64,000 nt of DNA from Nepenthes gracilis (lineage: Eukaryota > Streptophyta > Magnoliopsida > Caryophyllales > Nepenthaceae). The notes below the pieces were generated by a model, which was not told the DNA's origin, made no database searches, and saw only the letters and a list, made by a program, of their open reading frames with translations. Shown here in pieces: positions 33,401-44,540 of this stretch. Positions within the stretch are counted from its first letter, which is position 1. Each line of letters opens with the position of its first letter. A program made the position numbers and the translations under genes. The stretch spans positions 6,918,627 through 6,982,626 of the forward strand of contig BSYO01000035.1 of NCBI GenBank assembly GCA_033239525.1, read 5' to 3'.

Positions 33401-36400
33401 GCTTCATTGTCCATTGTGCAAAGAAGTGATGAAAGATGCAGTATTAACCAGCAAGTGTTGTTTCAAGAGTTTCTGTGACAAATGTAAGCTTGATGCATTA
33501 TGTTAAATGTTCTATATGGATCTTGCCTGCAATGATTTAGATGTGATATGTAAAATATCAATATAAAAATTTATTACCCCCTGGGTTATTGTTACTTCCG
33601 TGACTCTGTATCCTCAACACTATGGCTTTCATTTTTCTTGAATGTTGGCAACGTTTTTCTTTGTTTTTTCTTTTCAGTAACTATCCTTTTTGATACCCTG
33701 AAACATTTGATGAGATCTTCAGAACAATGAGAAAAAAGCTGTGGAACAATGCTTTGGGAGTAATCTCCAACGCAAGAAATATGATAGTATTAGTCCATAC
33801 AATGATCTGCACTATAAGTAACAAAACAATTCATATGTGTTATCTCTTGAAGATTGTAAATAATTGAATTTTCCAACAAAATGCCTACTTTTTGACAAGA
33901 ACAAGCCTTTCACTTAGTGTTTGCTTTAATGGGCACCATGCACTTGCTCATGGGTTCATGATCTGGTCATTTTACACTAATATTCTGTCCAATTTAGTGT
34001 GCAATAGTTTGATTTGGCTGTTAAATGATTTCTCTGAATTCACAGGATCATATGGTTATGATCATTTACCTTCAGCCATGTGTTTGCAAAATCTTTTGAC
34101 CATATGAATTTATTTTTTTCAGCTTTGTGAGCCCTAACTTTCAATTTTTTTCTCAGGTATCCGGGACTACATTATCTCAAAGTCGATGTGTATTTGCAGG
34201 GCAAGAGATGTACTTGCAGATGATCTTCTTCCGAATAAGACACTTAGGGAAACAATTAATCGCATCCTAGAGACTAACAGTAGTGCAGAAAATGCTGGAA
34301 GTATTCAAATTCAAGGTGATAAAATGGTTACCCTGTGTTGTGTTCATAAGAATGATCTCAGTGACTTAATATTTTATCTATGACACAGACTTGGAGTCCA
34401 CACGCAGCCAACATAGGACTCCATCGCCCACTCAGTCTGCTGCCTCAAAAGGGGAGCAAATGCCGCCACCTTGCATCGAAGAAACTGTTAAACCCATGAC
34501 GAGTGCCAGCCAAGAAAGACCTGTTGGTACCCTGCAGCAGCAGCTGCTGCAGAAAACGTCAGAGAAAGGGAAGATTGACAAAGTTCCAGTTGTCTCTGAA
34601 GCCACATGTGGGTCAGCTAGCATGAAAGAACCTACAAAAGCCGAGGAAGAAGTGCAGCAGAAGCTGGCTGCAGTTGATGCTGGTAAATGACAAACTGAGA
34701 CACTATGCCTAATTCTTTCAAATTGTTTTGTTCCGGAGCAATGATATCTGTGGTGCCCTTCATCCTATTTTGGTTAAAGAAAGCTTCTATTTTTTTAAAA
34801 AAGTTTTCTTCAGTGAGATTCAATACATACTACTGTTATTTATTTATTTATTTTCCTTTTGTTGTAAATTTTCTTAGATAGGCTTGCCTTCTGAACTTTC
34901 AAGGTTTGTACATGGGGCAATCTGGCCTCTATATTCATATTGTATCTATTTGTTTTTTAGGGGACGTTGCCCTCATGAACATAAAAGAAAGAGCGACTTC
35001 ATGTAGCTAATATGTCAATTAAGGCTTTGTGGTATCCTAAGAAAGACAGACACTCTCCTGGGCTTAGGTGTTAGTGTCTGACATGTATCGGATGCAAATT
35101 TTCTCCTGACTTGTCTTGACATGTTTTCAATTTTTTATTTTCTTTAAAATTTTGATATTTTCCTGACATGTTTGGACTTGCTTGAGACACCATTTTGTCT
35201 CAAATTTTTTGTTTCTATTTTGTATCTTTTGGTAATAATCAAGAGTAATGTGGCAAATTCAAAATACAGATGGTGATAAATATAATAAATTTACTATATT
35301 AATTTTTATCTTAGTTTATTAAGTTATATTATTATTATTGTGCTACTATAATATATTGTTGAAATTGTTATAGTATAATTCATTTGTATTGGTTAAATTA
35401 TGTACTTTCCTATGAATTTTTTTGGGCGAAGAAGCATTTTGTTTTTAAGTTTGTATAAAATAATGTTGTTTATTAATTAAAAAAAAATAATGAACTGTGA
35501 TTTTAATTAATGTGTCCCGATTATGTTGTGTTCTTATTTCTAGAAAAATAGTGTTAGTGTCGTATTGTATCCGTATTTCGTGTCTGTGTCCATGTTTCTT
35601 AAGTTGTGGTTGTATGCTGAGCTCACTTTGAGTAGAATGCATGGATGAAAATACCGATATCAGTATCAGTTGCAATCATATCAGTATCGGATAATATGCA
35701 TTAATATTAAATATATCAGACAGAATTTTTTTTTTTTTTTTTGAAAATCTTAATTTGACAGGGCCATATCGGTTAATATATTGGTTATATCACCTGATAT
35801 ATCAACCGAGTATCAGTTGTGTCGTTAATATGAAAATATATTGTAATAGTGTTATGGTTTCGGAAAATATTAGTGTTGGGGGGCTTAATATTAATATCGG
35901 CCAATACAATACATATTGACCGATATTTTTATCCATGGTAGAATGTCATAGTTCTAATTCCCATTTGGTACCTCTTCCACAGGAAAGAAGAAGAATAAGA
36001 AGAAAGCTCGCATGCCCATAAATGGTCCGTATACTTGTCTTCCTTCATGTCTATAGTTGTGTATTATCTCATACATGATATGTGCTTCTTTTTTAATTAT
36101 TAAGTTTTGACATACACTCTTGGTGACCCGCAGCTGCAGAAATGCAGTGGAGAACTCCACAAGATTTTGCAATGGAGAACTATATGATGCCTATGGGTTC
36201 AACGGCATATGATCCTCGCTGGATGGGCATGCAGCCGAGAGTGGATGCTTTTATGGCCCCTTTTGCTGTTCCTCTTCCTTACAACATGGGTTACGGCGTT
36301 GGTCTGATGGATGTGCCTTTTGCTGGTTCTCTTCCACCGGATCCTTTTGGAGCACATGGCTTCATGTTTCCTATTGTTCATCCTCAAAGGTATATTTTGG

Positions 36401-39400
36401 TTTGTTTGATAATATAACTAATTGGCCCACTCTTTTGCAGCATTGTCAAAGGCATTCTAGGTGCTCGTGGCGCCAGGGGTGACGTGAGGCACGGGTGCCT
36501 CGACCATGTATGGATGAGGCGAAATGGCAAGACGGTTGCCTAAGCAAGCGCTTAAAATAACATTTTTTATAACTTTTTTTAAAGTTTTGCTAAACTATTC
36601 TTATCATTTTAAAAAATTTACAATTTTGTATTTTTAAATGCATTTATCTTTTGTTTGCCACATTTCACACGACACAATCCCCTCTGTGTCATTTCGTTCA
36701 CTTCATATAAAATCACCATTTTTATTGTCTTTGCTGCATGTTGAGGTCAAACAACAATTTTTGAGCAATGGCAAAGGCTTCAGTTTTAGAGAGCGGATGT
36801 AAAACCTTTGAATTTTAGAGGGCTAGTGCAAAGCTTTCAGGTTTTAAAGTAATAAGAGTAGAGGAAATAGAGGTCGATTTAGAGTGAATAGATGAGGAGA
36901 TGTGGCGAATTTTGATTATGATTAGAATTAGAGTATCTTAGGATTTCCCATGCTCTAAAAAGATACAAATTGTAGACTAACGCTTTCATTGATTTAATGT
37001 GTGTAATTACATAATACTTATTTTATATATAGATGGTTATTGTTACTTTCAATTATCTGATCATTGATTAATATTTTTCTACATGGTTGTAGATATATAA
37101 ATTGTAAAGTTTTCGAAAGTGTCCAAAGCATGTTAAAGTGTGTAGAAGCCAGAAGGAAAAATAGTAGAGTGTTTTGACCTGTATCGGACACAAACATACT
37201 AGCCCAAGACTGTGTCTTATCTTTTTAGATGTTTTTTTTACACCATAATATAGCATCTTATGAATTTATGTCATTGGTTTTTTTTTTTTTTTTTTTAAAA
37301 AATTTCTCAGGGACCTTGCAGAGCTTAACGTGGGCTTTAATGCTAGGCCTCCTGTAATGACTAGTGAAGAATTTGAGGCTCGAAAGGCTGATTTAAGATG
37401 GAAGCCTGAAACCGAGAGACAACATGGGAGGTACGGCTTCTTTTTATTTCTATCTATGCATATCGCCTGATGGTTTTTGTGGCTGTTGCCTGAAGTGGGT
37501 CCTCATTCCAGATCGACTTCATTTTTGTTTAAACTTCTGGAATTTTACACGTTTCATATCACAACTGATGTGCTATATCTTAGTCATCTTGTTCAACTGA
37601 TCTTCTGGTAGTCTGTGCAATTGACGACTGAAGGAGAGCCTTTGGTAAAGATGTCGCTGTGTGATCTAATGGCCACATATTTAAGTCGTAAAAATGATCT
37701 TTTTTATAATATAAGATTATAATATGAGTTAGTTGTTGTTAGATTAAAAATAGGAATAGGTAAGTTTATGAAAATTTGAAGTGATATGATAAAAAATGTT
37801 GTGAAATTACTTGTACTATTAGAATATATTGTACTAAATCAAGTGGAATAATAAAAATTAATTCATATGGTCGACCTACTTCGTGGGACGAAATGCTATA
37901 TTATAAGATAATACCACATATAGTAGATTCAGAAATTGTTCAACCCGGACCCATGCACAGTGAGTATTTCGTGCAATGAGCTGCCCTTTTATGCGTTCGA
38001 ATGGCTAAAAGAGTTGCCTTTCTTTTTTCATTCTTGCAGCAGGGAGGTCTCCAAAAATCGTGATCACGGAAGAGAAGTGAGCTGTATTAGCGGTGGGGAT
38101 GTTGCATCCATGAAACCAAAATCTGTATGTTATTTTGTGGTCCAAACCTTTTGTCCCCCTTCATGTTTTTCCTCCTGCAGGGAGTTGCTGTTTGGTGAGA
38201 AGCTAGGGTCTTTCATTTCATCTTGTTGACCTCGAAAAAAGAATGGCTGAAACAAAAAGCGGGTCAGGTGACCTAACCGCAGGAAGTTAGGATCAACCTA
38301 GTCTTCCTGCTTTTCACTGGCGACTTGATTTTCTAGCAGAAAGACCGACTAAGGAGGTCGGAAATTGGGATTTAGGGCACATTTGATGAATCCAACCCCA
38401 TTCATAATCCCTTGTGTTTTCTGCCATAGTTTTTAGTGCAAGTGGGAAGAGAATTTTCTTTCATGAAAATGGTTTTCCCCCCTAACAGCCCACCGCGGCT
38501 GATATGTTTCGATAGGGTATCCCTACAATGGAGGGGCAGCTGTGCTGTCTGTTCCCATCCTCCCCGCTCTTCATACTCTTGATTTTGCCGCTGTCCCCTG
38601 CCTCCTTTTGTTTTTTCTAACAACCCTCTGGCTGCTGATGTGTTTCCCTAGGGTAGCCCTTCAGCCTTTTCCTTCCCTCCGCCGTCCCCACCCACAGTGG
38701 AGGGTGGCCATTCTGCATTTTCCCTCCCCTCTCCTCCACTTCACCTCGTTTTTTTCGACTGACCCATGCCCCATACCCAGGAGTGGAGGTGACCCTTTTG
38801 TCTTTTCGCTCCCTCCATTTCTTACTGTTCTTTATAGAGAGCTGTTAGGGTCCTCTAATTGGGGAGGCCTACATGTGGATTCAGTAGCTGTTATTGAAAG
38901 TTGGGTTGATAAATGGCAGATATTGAATAGTCATTCAAATTATGTGATTTAATCTCTACCTTTCATCTATACTACTACTCCTAGCATTTCAATCCTCTCC
39001 ATTGAAAGAACTCTAGCAGGGCTCGATTTTTATTCCTAACTTGCATTCCTTTTAGTTTGTCTAACAACCTCCGGAGGCATTGAAGTGTTTTTGTAGGGTA
39101 TCCCCACAAGGGGGATCGCCCTTTCGTCTTTCCATGAAATTGTTTAAAGATTACTCGGCCCCACTTTCTAGCTCATCGGAGAGAGCTCATTTACCCCCAT
39201 GGCATGCATGGAGAGTTGTTAAGGTCCATTTAGTGGTTCGACTTTTATATCCATCCAACTCTAAGAATTAGATATTTAAAAATAAATAGTAGAGATTAAA
39301 TTTAAGTGATTTAAATAATTATTTAATCTTTATAATTTATTTCTTAATTTCAAATATTGCCAGTTAGATGGATATGAAATAGAACTGCCTTCAAAGCTCT

Positions 39401-40728
39401 GGTGATTGTTTTGAGTACTGTGATACTACATTCCTTAATATATATATATATATATTTAAAATATCGTAAGTTCTTAATTTAGTAATCTTATACTGGGTAA
39501 AATATTAAGCCAAATTAATTATATTTACAATTTAAAAAATTGCGATTTTGCATTAAATATTATAGAAAAATAATAATTTTGAAAAAGGAAAAATTTAAAA
39601 CAAAGCTGGTGTCCTCAGTGTTGCTGGAGGTATCATAGAGGATGGTCTTTATCTTAATTTTAAATGAAAAGTTGCAATTTTATTTAAAAATATCTTCAAA
39701 GTTAAATTATATTAAGTAAAATGATTTTTAAATATTGATCAAATTTTTTCAATAATGTCTGAATATGTCTTGTCATGATAATATTTGTCCGATTTTATAT
39801 AAATTTATTATATATATATATATACATGGGATATTATATTATTCATTTTTTGTATTAATTAATGTTTTCTGTGTATTTATATTTTTATAACAAAGAATTT
39901 TCGAAAAATAACTGACTAATATTAATTTTATTTTAGTTGAAAGTTAACATGAATTACTTATTGTATTTTATCATCATCTCTATTTTTATCAAATTTATTT
40001 TTTTGGCTTTTGGCGGGTGAATTTTGGGTTAATTTTGTTCCATATCTCGGCTTGCGTAGAAGTCAGCCCACGAGGCACCAGGCGAAGTCCGCCGTGGCCG
40101 TGATCGGGACCGCTCACGAGATGACCGTCACAACCATCTTCGCCGGCGAACGGAGTCGGAACACGACGCTGATTTGCCGCCGGCACCGCGTAAGAGAAAA
40201 TCTGAGGACAACCACTATCGCGGCGAGGAATATGACGACGACCGTCGGGATGTCGATCGGGATCGTAAACGTGAACGTGAGAGGGATCGGGATGGCGAAC
40301 GTGACCGCCGCCATCACCAACGTCCAGATTCCAGAGCGAAAACCCCATCCACAGCTTCAGAAATTCAAGCTCCACTATCCGGATCCACGTCCGCTGTCGC
40401 AACGAAGACGGCATCGGCTGCTGCGGCGTCGGAAGACCGTAGGCATAAAGCTAGCGTCTTCTCTCGGACTAGCTTCCCCGCTGAGGACTTAAAAAAGCGG
40501 AAGCTCTCTTCCTCTTCCCCTGTCGAACCGAAGGTGACGGTCAAGGACCACGAGACTGCTAGAGGATCGTCGTCGGGTCATCGCTCGCTGCCGTCTGGCA
40601 CGGCCAACGGCTACCCCGAGGGATATAGCAAAACGAAGAGCGGGTTGGATTACGACTCAAGTGATGACGATAAGCATTTCAAGAGGAAGCCGTCGAGGTA
40701 CGAGCCGTCGCCGCCAAGGAAGGAGTGA
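30494..40728 (+). CDS. PQT3: DWNN / zinc-knuckle / RING-like E3 ligase (RBBP6-type, plant PQT3)
   Basis: Predicted nuclear ubiquitin ligase. The Arabidopsis relative PQT3 is a negative regulator of oxidative-stress tolerance that targets PRMT4b. Coding exons: 30494-30659, 31489-31588, 31784-31865, 31947-32116, 32241-32314, 32925-32990, 33076-33232, 33335-33483, 34157-34315, 34389-34682, 35983-36024, 36134-36389, 37311-37430, 38040-38124, 40060-40728. All borders are GT-AG and the frame stays open, giving ~862 aa. Domains: ubiquitin-like DWNN at 3-76 (YFKFKSA, LVVTNAQ, IPKNTSVLIRR); CCHC zinc knuckle at 213-226 (C-x2-C-x4-H-x4-C); RING-like finger at 297-335 (CPLC, CC, FCDKC, CIC). The last exon is Arg/Glu/Asp/Ser-rich with an NLS-like PPRKRKSED. 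The ATG is the conserved MAVYFKFKS start. After CIC the usual plant GAT-type residues are replaced by RAR. The tail ends abruptly at PSPPRKE. Confidence 0.93.
32617..32640. repeat. Poly(T) tract in PQT3 intron 5
   Basis: A long uninterrupted T run within the 610-bp intron between the exons at 32241 and 32925. No element boundary was recognised. Confidence 0.7.
33484..34156. other. PQT3 intron 8, unclassified
   Basis: Ordinary-looking 673-bp intron that separates the two halves of the RING-like domain (the codon for Cys 322 is split). No repeat or ORF of note. Confidence 0.7.
34683..35035. other. PQT3 intron 10, 5' part
   Basis: T-rich intron sequence before MITE E3. No feature was recognised. 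Confidence 0.5.
35036..35602 (+). mobile_element. CTAAGAAACATGGACAC-family MITE, copy E3
   Basis: Left end CTAAGAAAGACAGACACTC and right end GTCCATGTTTCTTAAG are near reverse complements. TTGTGGT occurs just before the left end and directly after the right end, suggesting a 7-9 bp target duplication. Internal blocks match E2 in order. Non-coding. In PQT3 intron 10. Confidence 0.75.
35640..35937. mobile_element. TATCGG-family MITE, copy 8, intact with 8-bp target duplication
   Basis: A 298-bp element with terminal inverted repeats CATGGATGAAAATACCGATA and (reverse complement of the right end) CATGGATAAAAATATCGGTC. It is flanked by the perfect 8-bp direct repeat GTAGAATG (35632-35639 and 35938-35945). 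An 8-bp duplication is typical of the hAT superfamily, so this is likely a hAT-type MITE. It contains no ORF and is rich in self-complementary GATAT/TATCGG words. It ends 45 bp before PQT3 exon 11. Confidence 0.85.
36440..37310. other. PQT3 intron 12 with degraded GCGCC-type repeat
   Basis: Starts with 'ctaggtgctcgtggcgccagg' and continues 'gcctcgaccatg...gaggcgaaatggcaagacggttgcctaagcaagcgctt'. This is the style of a common degenerate plant repeat rich in GGCG/CGCC words. The boundaries are unclear. The remainder is AT-rich intron. Confidence 0.4.
38125..40059. other. PQT3 intron 14 with three diverged direct repeats
   Basis: The last intron is 1.9 kb. Three diverged copies of a ~100-bp block occur near 38475-38560, 38615-38720 and 39055-39130. 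Each has 'ctaacaac/ag' - 'tgatgtgttt' - 'tagggtatcccyaca' - 'ggaggg/gggggat' and is followed by pyrimidine-rich sequence. AT-rich DNA follows to 40010. If this intron is retained the frame stays open to a stop at 38227-38229. Confidence 0.5.
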
Positions 40729-40931
40729 AGGAAGAGGAGGTTAGTCGTTCGAGGTGATCGAGGGAGCGGGGGAGAGAGATCGACCGAGGAGGACATTGCA
40801 GCAAGCACAGGTAGTCTACTTGATGCTGGCGAAGCACTCGTCGCCATGGAAGATTGACTAGAGGTGCATTCTGCTCCTCCCAGCCTCCTCTCTTCTGCCT
40901 GTTTTTGGTGGTTTTACTACTACCACTGTAT

Positions 40932-40937
40932 AATAAA
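40932..40937 (+). promoter_or_regulatory. Candidate poly(A) signal of PQT3
   Basis: AATAAA lies about 200 bases after the PQT3 stop codon, followed by T-rich sequence. Plausible distance for a plant 3' UTR end. Confidence 0.55.
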
Positions 40938-43900
40938 GTTTTTAATTTTTAGCAAAATAACTCCATAATGCCACAAAATCACTAAGATTAAATATTAATG
41001 GTACGTTCAAATGATTTACGTGGTTGATATCATGATGAATGTATCTTTGCTTCTTAGAAAATGAGTTCACCATGTTACATATGAAGTATTTATATCTGTA
41101 TTTAGGAGAGTAACATTTATATCTATATCTTATATTCAATGATATATCCTATAAATTATATAAACTATCAGTATAAAAGTTATTTTTGTGTAATTATATT
41201 TTAAAATGACATGAAATATTCATATCTAGATCTTAGAGAATAATATCCATTATTATATTTCAGAATTCTTACATTCAGTAATATATTTTACAAACTGTAT
41301 AAGGCATCCGTTAAAAGTTATCTTTATACAACTATCATATTCCAAAATGACACATGAACATTCATGTTTATATCTTGGAGAATAACAATTATTACTATCT
41401 GTCAATTGCTGTTGTGTATACGATTATCTGATTATTAATCTAAAAGATTAAATAAAACAAAAGTGTGAGTTAAATGCCCAGTAGTTAATTTTATAATCAG
41501 GAATATAATAATTATGGAAGACAATATAAAATATAAAATTTAATGTATTATAACTCAAGAATATTTGGATCATATGCAATAAGTATGGTATAATAAATTA
41601 AACCAATAGAGATTTCATAAAATAAATATGTGAGGATTATATTTTTATCAATATGAATCTATAGCTAATATATTTATATCCTTGTTAGTTGGATAAATTA
41701 TTTCAAATTCAAACCACACTCTATTACCTCATTGAATAATGTCAAGAGAATCTTGAAGCTAACATTTGTAGTCTGATCCTCTGAAGATATCCATATAATC
41801 AGATATGTTAAATAGGGTCGTGCCATGCACGACTCATGATAAATAATGTCAGGCCAAGTATAGTAGGATCTAATACTTCAAATCGTGCTTACCAGTGAGA
41901 TAGGCAGCCTATGAGTTGGTATGACTCACGACACGATTAAGCCATGCCTCGACACATGGATTGATTATATATATTTTTTAAATAAAAGAAATAGTCATGT
42001 GATCATTTCTTTAAATGATCAGGCGATCTTTTGGGGATGTGATCGGGGAGGGGGGGAGCATGGGACGGAAGAGAAGGGGAAAACTTTGCCCCCTTTGTTC
42101 TTTTTTAAAAGAAATATGAGTATTAAAAAAATTACATATTAAATATAAATATATATATAAATTCATCTTCCTCAACATAATACACTTTCTCTATTCTCTC
42201 TAATATTTATATACTTTTTCTATTCTCTTATTATATAAAGTAATATTAATATAATATTTATTTATCACATCTTAAATTTTGATCCTGTAATTAACACTTA
42301 ACCAAATAATTATTAGTTAACCAAAAATTATCATCTAATTAATATTCAGATATAAATTTTACGTCAATACATTAATCAGCCATAATAAATTAATACATCA
42401 TATACATGACCCGAATATGTATCATGTCTCATGTGACTCTAATATCGATCTAACTGTGATATTTGATTTTATGTAAAAAGTGATACTTATCTAATACACA
42501 ATCAAAGTCTACATAAAAAAAATATGTGGAAGAACAAACTATAAACATATTCTTATAACTGACAATCAGATAATCCATATTCCGAAATAATTATAATTGC
42601 AAAATCATACACAACTGGACAGCCTGCATTTTTATCTACGCACCACAAATCAAATATCGAAATGAACGACATACGATTTAACAAATACAACATGTTGTCC
42701 GACACCACGTTACATTATTTTAAAAGTTCTAAAACTATCCGAACATGAAATAATGTAACCTGAATAACCTAAATATCAAATATTATCATTCAAAACTAAT
42801 TAATCAACTAAAATTCAATATTAAAAATATTAACTATTATCCAAAATCATAAAACAACATTAAGTTAACTGAATTTTAGATTCTAAATTCTTTAAACAAG
42901 ATCATTTTTTATGCCTATTTATTTGGTAGGTATCTGAGCCTCTCATCTGAAAGGGTTAGTAAAATAATAATAAGTGAGCGAAGAGTTCAGTAATGTATAT
43001 AATGTATCAAATGAAACATATATCTTTTCATTAAAAATATATCGAAAGGATCAATGTATCAAATTTCAATAATATGCTACGAAATCTTATAACAATTACA
43101 TAAATCAGTTTATACAGAATTTTCAGATTTTATTATCATATTTTTATTCAATTTAAATCATTAAAACATACTCAAATCCAATTTTTCTTAAGAACTAAGG
43201 CCAGTAGGCCTTTTCGACTAAAGGAATAGACAATTAAAAATCGGATTATATTTATTTTCATATAATCAAAGGCTGTACGTTACTATTTAATACCCATATA
43301 TGGGTTGTTATATATATAACGTTATAAATGGGGCCAAACGTCGCTTATCACCATCGAATAATAGGTTCGAACCCCGATATACCACTATAATATGGTAATA
43401 CATGTCATAATATACTACCCGCTAAAATTTAATCATGGTCCACTATAATTCTAGAAAGATTCTATACTTTTCTTTATAATTTATAGTTTTCACATCCTAG
43501 AAAATAGTTTATAATTTTTTGACATAATTATAGAGTTTTTTATATAATTATGTAAATTCTTAGTATGGAGCACTGAATTTAACTTTCTTAATTATGCAGA
43601 ATCATATTTAGAAACTTAATACAATAAAATTCAGTATAAAATAGTGCTAGAAATCAGCTATAGTGTATAAAAATAGTGTAGGAAATCAGCTAGTGTATAA
43701 TTTAGTTTGTGTATGCAGAGGAACTATCTATATTTTGATCATATATTTTACAATTTTCATACATGCAAGAAGGCTCTTCACAAATTTATGCATAGAGGAA
43801 CATAATATTATGTTTTAGTACATGTATGCTAATTAAATTGTAGAAAATAATTATAATATCCAATATATGGAAGCTTGGGCATGAATTTCATACATCTTTA

Positions 43901-44540
43901 CAACAAAATAAATAGAAATTTACATGCATGTTAAATAATATCACTGTAGTTTTAAAAAGCATAACATGCATGAGTAATGGAACAAACATTATTTAAACAA
44001 TTCGACAAAAAATAGTAACAATAGAATGAGAAGTTTAGAATGTACTTACCTTAATTTAATTCTCACCAAATTATAACTTTGATTCACTTAGTCTTGAGTT
44101 GTTTAGCCTTACCTCTCTTCATCTTTCTTCTCTCATCGTCTACTTCTCTCCTTTCTTTCAAATTGCCTGATGAAAATGATAAAAATCAGTCGGGTGGTCA
44201 CTTATATATTGTGTGGCACTTGAGCATCAGCTTGGGTCAACCTTGAGTGCTGCGGTTTTGGATTGTAACGTTCGAGCATTGATTGAGCGTACTTTAGGTG
44301 TCGATCCCACGACATTCGACAAATGGGTGCCTTTTAAGCATGCCTTAGGCGCTGAACCCATAGCTTTGGCTTTTGGTGTTTGGACGCCAATCAGGCCTCC
44401 ATCAAGTGTGATTCAATATACTTTTCATGTACAGACGCGCCTTGAGCATTGGTTAGGAATCCCCAACTTGATGTAGCCTGATCTAATTTTGACTATTTAA
44501 CCCAATTTTTTACATCATTTAATTTTAATTTTAATTATAT
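40938..44540 (-). repeat. AT-rich region with large-LTR remnants (L4)
   Basis: No gene was recognised. Features shared with other large LTRs here, read on the minus strand: GC-richer block (44200-44470), pyrimidine-rich run on the plus strand (44107-44165), and an 'aagtgtgagttaaatgcccag' box (41461-41481) like that near the end of L2. A second such box near 42945-42990 ('gggttagtaaaataataataagtgagc') suggests more than one overlapping fragment. Exact ends are not resolved. Confidence 0.35.

Noticed and set aside
43355..43385. tRNA or SINE B-box-like 'ggttcgaaccccgat'
   Set aside because: No acceptor stem, anticodon arm or A box at the right distance was found, so neither a tRNA nor a SINE is supported.
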